A DNA stretch of 5,356 nt from CAZPWQ01 sp964590495. Its GTDB lineage: Bacteria; Bacteroidota; Rhodothermia; Balneolales; Balneolaceae. The DNA is taken from the NCBI GenBank assembly GCA_964590495.1, contig CAZPWQ010000185.1:1-5356 (forward strand). The letters run 5' to 3'. The position numbers and the translations under genes were made by a program. A model generated the notes under the pieces. That model was not told the origin of the DNA. It did not search any database and saw only the letters and a program-made list of their open reading frames with translations. Below, piece after piece: positions 1-5,065 of this stretch; position 1 is the stretch's first letter, and each line of letters opens with the position of its first letter.

Positions 1-88
1 AAATATATTATTGAATATATTGGTGCCCTTTGCGAGGCAATGAGTTGCATAAATAATTTTAGCTTTAAAAAGATAACAGGGTGTATTT

Positions 89-218
89 CCTGCCCCCGAT
101 TTCTCGGGGCTCAGCTGCGTTGAAGATAAAATGTCGTGCTCAACGTACCTTGGTACGTTTCCGCTGACATTTTATCTTCGTCTTGCTGAGAAACAAATTT
201 CTTGGTGAGAAATGCAGG
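89..218. repeat. Long imperfect palindrome (about 130 nt) downstream of the DUF3179 genes
   Basis: Five blocks on the left are mirrored in order on the right: cctgc (89-93) with gcagg (214-218); atttctc (99-105) with gagaaat (207-213); ctcagc (110-115) with gctgag (185-190); gaagataaaatgtc (122-135) with gacattttatcttc (166-179); aacgtacc (142-149) with ggtacgtt (152-159). Each is an exact reverse complement. The arms are separated by near-equal internal loops, and each half also has its own side hairpin (94-109 and 197-213). The structure could extrude as a cruciform or fold as a long branched RNA. It lies 30 nt past the stop of paralog A, where it could end or stabilise the transcript, but no T-run follows immediately, so it may instead be a REP- or MITE-like mobile palindrome. 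Confidence 0.8.
94..109 (-). terminator. GC-rich hairpin with GAAA loop, possible 3' end structure
   Basis: On the minus strand the sequence reads ccccga, loop gaaa, tcgggg: a perfect 6-bp stem with a GNRA-type tetraloop, downstream of the DUF3179 operon. A T-rich stretch (atcttttt on the minus strand, about 66-73) occurs only some 20 nt further on, so a classical intrinsic terminator is not well supported. It could serve as an RNA 3' stabiliser. The hairpin is nested in the large palindrome at 89-218 and has a relative at 3895-3908. Confidence 0.4.
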
Positions 219-247
219 CTAGGTAAACCGGGATTTGAAGAATGCAG

Positions 248-1360
248 TCAATTTTCAAACTGGTATATTTCAAGACCGGGAAAAAAATCAGCCCAGGCAA
301 ACCAATAGCCACTATATGATTTGGTGGGGCTAAGCCGCTCTCCCTCCCTGGGTCCTTCAACCGCAAATCCGAACAGATCCCACCGATTGCCTTCTTCGTC
401 TTTCATTATAACAGGCAGTTCGTCTTGAACAGCTTCCATATTCAGCTCTGTCCCATCTTCAAGTGTGCTAAAGAAAGAAACAACAAAATGCTTGTCGGCA
501 CTACCGGCAAGCACTATTTGTTTGTCATCCAGGTTATCATGAATAACATTCACGCCCGTTCCAAATTCATCTATTACATACACCCGGACATTCGCTTCCT
601 CGTTAGCCAAATTCCCGCGGATAATTCCGTGCACATTTTTTTTGCGGGGAAGCCGGTTGTCATGGTTTTTTATAGGAAATAGTGTTGAAGTATCTCCTTT
701 CCGGTAGTTTTCTCCATATAAATCCTCATGATAATTCCAGTCGTACCCAGTGTCAGTAGTTAATACCTGAGATTGAGGATACATGGATTTCCACGTTTCC
801 CAGGTTGTTTGAATTAGAGGTATGAAATCTACGTTAACACCTGACAGAGGTCCATTTACGGCGCGCAACTGCATTTGTGAATATCTGCTTGCGGTATCCC
901 GGTCATAGAGAATCACATTATTACGAAAGATCAGTCCGGAGATGCCAAATTCAGCATTTCGCTCCCATCCGATAGCAGTTCCGGTCAGGGGGCAGTAAGT
1001 AATGGCAACGGGCACAGTACCAATTCGGTCGTTGACATTTTCGTGATAATCTAAAACTTCATTTGGATAAGCCTTTACTGTGTTTCCCAGCTTGATTCCT
1101 GTTACCAATCGCTCTTCACTTACATGGTTTGCATTTTCCGCATCAATGAATTGGGGATCATCAATTGAAGGTATGCCATCTAATCCGGGTCCGCCGTCAA
1201 GGACTTCATCTTTGGGTATGATCCATTCATTCGAAAATTCCAGTTCATTATTATTTTGGTTATCAGGAGAATTGGATTCATTGGTCGTATTACATGCACC
1301 TGCAGCCAGTAATACCAAAACAAACGCGGTTATTAACTTATATAATGTTAATCCAGGCAT
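248..1360 (-). CDS. DUF3179 domain-containing lipoprotein (paralog A)
   Basis: This 370-residue protein is a complete DUF3179 family member; the biochemical function of the family is not known to me. Residues 1-23 form a lipoprotein-like signal (hydrophobic run, then LAAGAC with Cys23), followed by an Asn/Ser-rich linker to about residue 44. Family landmarks in order are IPSIDDP (63-69), a YP...HENVND block (98-111), YCPLTGTA with the only Cys of the mature domain (Cys123), FGISGL and YDRDT (138-156), TTWETWK (185-191), VHGI (243-246) and a terminal GYWFAWADFF block (351-360). The second half weakly repeats the first. It is the last gene of the minus-strand run, 29 nt after paralog B. A GGAG 8 nt upstream of ATG 1360 supports that start and is the clearest Shine-Dalgarno site in the window. 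Its final 46 coding bases are identical to those of paralog B. Family assignment is firm; role and anchoring membrane are inferred. Confidence 0.93.
   Translation of the reverse strand: MPGLTLYKLITAFVLVLLAAGACNTTNESNSPDNQNNNELEFSNEWIIPKDEVLDGGPGLDGIPSIDDPQFIDAENANHVSEERLVTGIKLGNTVKAYPNEVLDYHENVNDRIGTVPVAITYCPLTGTAIGWERNAEFGISGLIFRNNVILYDRDTASRYSQMQLRAVNGPLSGVNVDFIPLIQTTWETWKSMYPQSQVLTTDTGYDWNYHEDLYGENYRKGDTSTLFPIKNHDNRLPRKKNVHGIIRGNLANEEANVRVYVIDEFGTGVNVIHDNLDDKQIVLAGSADKHFVVSFFSTLEDGTELNMEAVQDELPVIMKDEEGNRWDLFGFAVEGPREGERLSPTKSYSGYWFAWADFFPGLEIYQFEN
265..310. repeat. 46-bp direct repeat, copy 1 (3' end of paralog A)
   Basis: These 46 bases are identical, including all synonymous positions, to 1401-1446. 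They encode the terminal YWFAWADFFPGLEIY segment of the DUF3179 protein. The two genes differ in many positions elsewhere, so this tract points to recent local recombination (gene conversion) or to DNA-level constraint. The copies are 1,136 bp apart in the same orientation. Confidence 0.9.
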
Positions 1361-1389
1361 ACTCTTGGCTCCGGTTAGAAACGGAGGTT

Positions 1390-2535
1390 TTAATTTTGAT
1401 ATATTTCAAGACCGGGAAAAAAATCAGCCCAGGCAAACCAATAGCCGGTATAGGATCTTGTGGATTTTAATTGTTCTCCCTGCATGGGACCTTCAACAGC
1501 ATAACCGAAAATATCCCATTTATTGCCTTCCTGGTCTTCCATCACAACCGGCAGTGCATTTTGTACAGGGTCAAAGGTTAATTGAGATTCGCTGTCGATG
1601 GAAGCCTCAAACGATACAGCAAAGTCGAGATCAGAACTTCCAACTACTACTATATCTTTGGCCCCGAGCTGGTCATCGATAATTGATATGCCATCACCGA
1701 ATTTACGGATTTCATACACACGTACTGCGGCATCCTGGCTGGCTGTTTCATCTGCAATCACACCGTGGACCCGTACCTTGTTTTCCAACCGGGGATCACT
1801 GTTATTAACTGGGAAAAGAATTCTAGAATGATTGGTTGAATAGTCACTGCCATAAGTAAATCCTTGGTAATTTCTCTCAAAGCCGGTATCTCTTGTAATA
1901 ACTTCGGACTCCGGATACATAGTTTTCCACGTTTTCCATGTGGTTTCAATCAATTCAATTGTTTCTATATTTACGTTGGATTGTGTTCCCTGAACCCCAC
2001 GCAGTTGCATTTGGGCCCACCGGCTGTCGGTGTTACGGTCATAGGCAACAAGATTATTCCTAAACAGCAATCCGGAAGTGCCAAATTCCGTAATCGCCCC
2101 ATTTACCTCTCTATTCCAGCATATGGCGGTTCCGGTTAACGGACAGAAGGTAATAGCAAAGGCAGTTTCCCCGATTTGATCGTTGACAATTTCGTGCCAA
2201 TCCAAAATCTGGTGAGGATAAGCACGTATCACGTCACCGATTTTTACTCCTACTACTCTGCGTTCATCAGGCACATAGTCTGTTTCATCAACCGGGGCGA
2301 ATACCGGATTATCAATAGAAGGGATATCATCTTTACCAGCACCAACGAATATTTCGTTACTGGGAATCAGCCATTCTGTATCTGCCGGCAGAGGAGAGGG
2401 ATTTGATCCGGTATCATCGTTTACGCTATTGCATCCATACCATAGCAAGATAAACATCAGTGGAATAGCGATTCGTGCTATATTGTTCAAATAGTGATCA
2501 GGGGCTGGGTTTTCCATAAATAAATCCGCTGTCAT
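1390..2535 (-). CDS. DUF3179 domain-containing lipoprotein (paralog B)
   Basis: This is a full-length DUF3179 protein, 381 residues from the first ATG, closely related along its whole length to the gene just downstream. Landmarks are WLIPSNEIF (55-63), IPSIDNP (71-77), YPHQILDWHEIVND (106-119), FCPLTGTAIC (130-139), YDRNTDSRW (165-173), TTWKTWK (198-204) and a terminal GYWFAWADFF. It has a second Cys (139) eight residues after the conserved Cys131, where paralog A has Gly. The probable lipidated residue is Cys35 in LLWYGC, an imperfect lipobox. The start is uncertain. ATG 2535 overlaps the barrel gene by 38 nt and ATG 2517 by 20 nt, and both give an odd acidic N-terminus. A TTG at 2490 would give a normal 20-residue signal beginning (M)NNIARIAIP, just after the barrel stop codon. 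Either way it is probably translationally coupled to the barrel gene. Function unknown. Confidence 0.92.
   Translation of the reverse strand: MTADLFMENPAPDHYLNNIARIAIPLMFILLWYGCNSVNDDTGSNPSPLPADTEWLIPSNEIFVGAGKDDIPSIDNPVFAPVDETDYVPDERRVVGVKIGDVIRAYPHQILDWHEIVNDQIGETAFAITFCPLTGTAICWNREVNGAITEFGTSGLLFRNNLVAYDRNTDSRWAQMQLRGVQGTQSNVNIETIELIETTWKTWKTMYPESEVITRDTGFERNYQGFTYGSDYSTNHSRILFPVNNSDPRLENKVRVHGVIADETASQDAAVRVYEIRKFGDGISIIDDQLGAKDIVVVGSSDLDFAVSFEASIDSESQLTFDPVQNALPVVMEDQEGNKWDIFGYAVEGPMQGEQLKSTRSYTGYWFAWADFFPGLEIYQN
1401..1446. repeat. 46-bp direct repeat, copy 2 (3' end of paralog B)
   Basis: This is the exact partner of 265-310, at the equivalent place in the upstream tandem gene. Recombination between the copies would delete or duplicate one whole DUF3179 gene unit, so the pair is a potential hotspot for copy-number change. 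The matching region of the 88-residue remnant (near 3583-3611) is similar but not identical. Confidence 0.9.
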
Positions 2536-3487
2536 TTTTGTTTAAACTGAAGAATATTGATCCTGAAATGGTATAGGAGGTAGTCGGTTGTGTGCCGTTT
2601 AGATGCTGGTATACAGGTAGATTTCCGGAAAGGCGCAACCCGATCTGGTCTGAAACCTGGTAGTTAAGGCCCGGATTGAGGTTAAGCCATTTGCCGCCGG
2701 TGTTCGGCAGCTTTTCCTCGTTTTGAAGGTCGGAGCTGGTCGAGCGATACCGGACCTTAAATAAATAAGAGAATTTATCCAGAAGCGGTCCTGTTACTCC
2801 CAGTTCTGAGACCAGCTCGTTACCGAATTGAAACTCATCGGTCGCATTGAATCGATCGGCTGATCCGGTCAGCCGGTAGGAATTTGTCAGAAATATACTG
2901 ATATCATAGGCTCTTAAAGTTCTGGAAAGATAGCTCCAGCCAACCGCGTCCCAGGCACCGGTTCCGGACTGCATATCGGCATTTAGCGGCAGTCCGTTAT
3001 TTCGAAGCGAAAAGCTGCCAAATGGAATTTTGGATCCGCCACCCACGGCGATCTGGTAGGGTTCCCACAGTGTTTGTTGGTGGAGGGTATATTTTAACAG
3101 AAAAAGTCCGTCGCCAATGCCGGTGGTCGTTACAGATTCGGAAAAACCAGGATTTTGAAGCCCGGTCTGACGATTTTTTGAAATGTGGGTAAAAGTAGCT
3201 GTCACCGACAAGCGTTCGGTGATTCCATAGTTGGCTTCTAACAGGGCAGTGCTCGTACTTCGGACTGAAGTATGATTACTGAGCTCCTTACTTCCACTGT
3301 AAAGTGAAGAGATGTCATTGTATTCATAAGTGAGACCCAGCGTCAGGTTACCCTGCGCGGTAGATCCCAACGATTGCGAACCGAGTAACGGAGCCCCGGC
3401 GCAACTGCAGGTCTGTCCGTATGAAATAACCGCAAGAGCCAGAATTAACTGCCCAGTAAAGAGAAATCTAAGAAACATGTTTGTCAT
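2498..3487 (-). CDS. Outer-membrane beta-barrel protein with N-terminal Cys-x-Cys
   Basis: This 329-residue protein has a Sec signal peptide (residues 1 to about 25, ending SYGQ), followed directly by TCSCAGAP, so the mature protein would begin with a Cys-x-Cys pair (Cys27, Cys29) and no other Cys. The rest alternates polar and hydrophobic residues in many short strands rich in Gly, Ser, Thr and aromatics (for example NLTLGLTYEYN, RLSVTATFTHIS, YLFKVRYRS, YTISGSIFFSL). That is the pattern of an outer-membrane barrel, resembling the transporter / phenol-degradation MetA-like group. Such proteins may form pores or carry ligands, but no substrate can be read here. The C-terminal barrel-like strand ends in SIFFSL and is followed by a short polar tail whose codons overlap the start region of the next DUF3179 gene. 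ATG 3487 is used; Met4 is an alternative. It lies 57 nt after the small lipoprotein gene and is probably in one transcript with the DUF3179 genes. Barrel class is likely; specific function is unknown. Confidence 0.82.
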   Translation of the reverse strand: MTNMFLRFLFTGQLILALAVISYGQTCSCAGAPLLGSQSLGSTAQGNLTLGLTYEYNDISSLYSGSKELSNHTSVRSTSTALLEANYGITERLSVTATFTHISKNRQTGLQNPGFSESVTTTGIGDGLFLLKYTLHQQTLWEPYQIAVGGGSKIPFGSFSLRNNGLPLNADMQSGTGAWDAVGWSYLSRTLRAYDISIFLTNSYRLTGSADRFNATDEFQFGNELVSELGVTGPLLDKFSYLFKVRYRSTSSDLQNEEKLPNTGGKWLNLNPGLNYQVSDQIGLRLSGNLPVYQHLNGTQPTTSYTISGSIFFSLNKNDSGFIYGKPSP

Positions 3488-3544
3488 AGCTTCGGCTTCG
3501 TTTTCCTTATAGATGCAGTAAGCGGAGAAATTATTACCATAAAA

Positions 3545-3811
3545 TTATGTTATTATTATTTTTGGCTCGTTGGGATCAAATCCAAAGAAATCAACCCCGG
3601 CAAACCAATTATCATTAGAAGGAATAGCATCTCTTCCGGTCCCGGTAAATACTTGATCTTCGGGTATCAGCCAGTCTGATTTATCATTATCATTTTCATT
3701 TAGTTTAGAATTGCCGGTGTCATCATCGACGGCAGAATGGCATCCTGAAACAAACAGAAAAATAGTCGATAAATATATTAGTGCCTGAATATTTTTTAAA
3801 TAGAAGTGCAT
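3545..3811 (-). CDS. Internally deleted DUF3179 lipoprotein (remnant or mini-protein)
   Basis: This 88-residue open frame joins the N-terminus of a DUF3179 lipoprotein directly to its C-terminus. Residues 1-24 are a good lipoprotein signal (FLFVSGC, Cys24). Then comes a polar linker with DDDTG, as in paralog B (NDDTG), then WLIPEDQVF (47-55) and IPSNDN (63-68), matching IPSIDN of paralog B. The next residues, WFAGVDFF (69-76), match the family's terminal WFAWADFF. Against paralog B about 289 residues are absent, including the Cys/PLTG motif, and the frame is kept. The tail GFDPNEPKIIIT differs from the other copies. The core fold cannot form, so it is either a deletion relic still carrying intact start and stop codons or a small lipoprotein kept for another use. 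It is the first gene after the intergenic inverted repeat. There is no clear Shine-Dalgarno site. Homology of both ends is clear; whether it is expressed is unknown. Confidence 0.75.
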   Translation of the reverse strand: MHFYLKNIQALIYLSTIFLFVSGCHSAVDDDTGNSKLNENDNDKSDWLIPEDQVFTGTGRDAIPSNDNWFAGVDFFGFDPNEPKIIIT

Positions 3812-3882
3812 AACCGAGAGCAGCCTTTATAAAACTTAACTTTTATCTATAACAGACTACTCGCACGGTATTTCTTACTCTG

Positions 3883-4062
3883 AAATCCGAAGCACCCGAC
3901 GAATCGGGGAAATCCGAAATCCTAATGACCAAAACTTGTTTACTAACCAGCTGATTCGAGAGGAGATAAGCAGAATTGAACTGTTTCGAGCTAATAATTC
4001 TTAAAGCTGTAAATGTTTTGGATTTTGAACATTAGTGCTTCGGATTTTAAGAATTCGGATTT
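3883..4062. repeat. Inverted-repeat element built from aaatccgaa units
   Basis: The 13-mer aaatccgaagcac (3883-3895) recurs as its exact reverse complement gtgcttcggattt (4035-4047). The 9-mer aaatccgaa occurs four times in all: direct at 3883 and 3910, inverted at 4039-4047 and 4054-4062. Weaker similarity extends the arms (taatgaccaaaac on the left against rightward cattag and ttttgga tracts). The enclosed spacer of about 110 nt is non-coding. The right end abuts the anti-sigma stop codon. Similar aatccgaa-rich intergenic repeats are, from memory, common in Bacteroidota-like genomes. This may be a non-autonomous mobile element or a transcript-end structure. Confidence 0.72.
3895..3908 (-). 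other. Hairpin with TTCG loop inside the inverted repeat
   Basis: On the minus strand it reads cccga, loop ttcg, tcggg: a perfect 5-bp stem with a UUCG tetraloop in RNA transcribed from the sigma/anti-sigma side. The same stem sequence (ccccga/tcgggg) forms the hairpin at 94-109. It lies downstream of the anti-sigma gene, where it could separate or differentially stabilise the regulator and envelope parts of a transcript. No T-run follows it. Confidence 0.5.
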
Positions 4063-4063
4063 A

Positions 4064-4306
4064 TTAGATAGGGGCTTTTATAGAACGTAAGGCTTCAAGC
4101 AGGGCTTCATATTCTTCTCTGCAGTTGCCGCACTTGTCAAGATGATCTTTAACCAGGGGCATTGCATCGTCCGGTGATTTGCCGGCAAGTTGCAGTTCGG
4201 CGAATTTGTGTAGCTCATCGAAACATTCATCACATCCGATTTCATCCGGCGTGGTCTTTGTGACCATCCGGATCATATTTTTAAGTATGTCTATTGTTAA
4301 TTTCAT
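4064..4306 (-). CDS. Small soluble zinc-finger anti-sigma-like protein
   Basis: This 80-residue protein carries the zinc-binding anti-sigma signature HxxxCxxC as HLDKCGNC (His55, Cys59, Cys62). An additional CDEC (Cys25, Cys28) lies ahead of it, so four Cys and one His could bind one or more metal ions. No membrane segment is present, so it would act in the cytoplasm. The family of short CDECF...HxxxCxxC proteins is often found next to ECF sigma genes, and that is the arrangement here: it begins 59 nt downstream of the sigma gene on the same strand. By analogy it should bind and hold that sigma factor and release it in response to redox or metal state, but only the motif and the neighbourhood are seen. 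Its stop codon (4064-4066) abuts the right end of the inverted-repeat element. No strong ribosome binding site precedes ATG 4306. Confidence 0.82.
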   Translation of the reverse strand: MKLTIDILKNMIRMVTKTTPDEIGCDECFDELHKFAELQLAGKSPDDAMPLVKDHLDKCGNCREEYEALLEALRSIKAPI

Positions 4307-4365
4307 TGGTTTTGACTAAAAAATGTTCTTTACTTAGAGTCTAGACGTGTTAAGTTTAAGATTTC

Positions 4366-5019
4366 TTACAGGTCATGTAGCATTTTATCAGGATCAATTC
4401 CTTCTGTTTCAAATCTGTGCTTCAATTTAAGTCGCGCATCATGCACTAATTTATACAACGCGTTGCGATTTGTATCCATTAATTCAGCAACTACAGAAAT
4501 CGGTAAGCCCTGAACCATCAAAGCTTTAATCGCTGTTTTCTGTTTGTCTGTTAATTCATTATTTATGATAGTCATCATCTTTTCCATTATCTGAGATTCA
4601 TACGTCTGGCGATCCGGGCCCGGCTGATTGTCTGCAACAGTCAGAGACAATATCTCACTTTCATTATTGTCTGGTTTCAGATCTTCAATAGAGATATTAT
4701 CATATCTTTTGCGGCGTAATTCTGTCAATCCTTCCCTAACTGCTATCTTCATCGCCCAGGTGGTAAATTTACTTTCGCCGCGGAAAGTATGAATATTATC
4801 CAGGATTTTCAGAAGTCCGTCCTGGGCTACATCCTCCACAAACTGTTCTAATTCGCGATCTACATATTTAGCCAGTGCCGGTTTCAGACCACGAATCAGG
4901 ATATCCCGCAAATCCTGCACAGTATGGTTGTCCGGTGGATTATTGAGTTGTGATATCCAATCATCATTAGATCGGTAAGAAGTGCCTTTCTTTTTACGTC
5001 TTTTAAACCAGTTAATCAT
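4366..5019 (-). CDS. RNA polymerase sigma factor, ECF subfamily
   Basis: This 217-residue protein has the two domains of ECF sigma factors. Region 2 spans roughly residues 40-108, with EDVAQDGLLKIL (62-73, core binding) and FRGESKFTTWAMKIA (79-93) running into RRKR, the part that melts and reads the -10 element. Region 4 spans roughly 156-203, with LTDKQKTAIKALMVQGL and the helix-turn-helix SVVAELMDTNRNALYKLVHDAR that reads the -35 element. A basic N-terminal stretch (FKRRKKK) and a longer, acidic inter-domain linker (about 109-150) are less typical. The adjacent downstream gene encodes its probable zinc-finger anti-sigma partner. The start is ATG 5019, 46 nt from the divergent DUF3179 start codon, so one short region must serve both promoters. 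Likely targets are the flanking DUF3179 genes and possibly its own operon (inference). No consensus target promoter could be recognised. Confidence 0.92.
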   Translation of the reverse strand: MINWFKRRKKKGTSYRSNDDWISQLNNPPDNHTVQDLRDILIRGLKPALAKYVDRELEQFVEDVAQDGLLKILDNIHTFRGESKFTTWAMKIAVREGLTELRRKRYDNISIEDLKPDNNESEILSLTVADNQPGPDRQTYESQIMEKMMTIINNELTDKQKTAIKALMVQGLPISVVAELMDTNRNALYKLVHDARLKLKHRFETEGIDPDKMLHDL

Positions 5020-5065
5020 GCTGCTGTAATTAAAATCATTTGTAAACTTCTAAATAGTGATAGCT
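5020..5065. promoter_or_regulatory. Compact divergent intergenic region (sigma / paralog C)
   Basis: Only 46 AT-rich bases separate the start codons of the divergent sigma gene and DUF3179 paralog C. At least one promoter must lie here or extend into the opposite coding sequence. No clear match to a TAnnTTTG-type -10 or to a recognisable ECF promoter was found, so only position supports this call. Autoregulation by the sigma factor is a reasonable guess. Confidence 0.35.

Larger units (their letters stand above)
3812..4063. other. 252-nt intergenic region without a gene
   Basis: No supportable open frame is found on either strand between the small lipoprotein and the anti-sigma gene. Most of the space is occupied by the inverted-repeat element at 3883-4062. 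The remaining 3812-3882 is AT-rich and would hold any promoter for the lipoprotein, barrel and DUF3179 genes, but I cannot identify one with confidence. Confidence 0.6.

Noticed and set aside
94..190. Classical rho-independent terminator for the DUF3179 operon
   Set aside because: The stems are strong, but no T-run directly follows on the minus strand; the nearest T-rich stretch is about 20 nt away. It is therefore kept only as a low-confidence 3' structure.
172..366. 64-codon minus-strand open frame running from the 3' end of paralog A into the palindrome
   Set aside because: It sits in another frame of a firm gene and half of it is palindrome sequence. No family features or ribosome binding site are seen.
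990..1000. Heme-binding or rubredoxin-like reading of the YCPLTG motif
   Set aside because: Only one Cys is present in this motif in paralog A and there is no CxxCH or second CxxC. The motif is a DUF3179 landmark without a proven cofactor.
1080..1682. 200-codon plus-strand open frame
   Set aside because: It lies antisense across the 5' end of paralog A and the 3' end of paralog B, both of which are clear DUF3179 genes. Its translation has low-complexity, non-family character and it spans a real intergenic gap.
1598..2406. Several short open frames on both strands inside paralog B (77, 91, 76 and 63 codons)
   Set aside because: All are frame shadows of the DUF3179 coding sequence, with no signal, motif or start context of their own.
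3330..3512. 60-codon plus-strand open frame over the barrel gene start
   Set aside because: It is antisense to the signal peptide and Cys-x-Cys region of the barrel protein and has no recognisable features.
3883..4062. Possible CRISPR array or insertion sequence
   Set aside because: The 9-mer units are irregularly spaced (27 and 15 nt), face both ways and number only four. There is no transposase and no target-site duplication that I can define.
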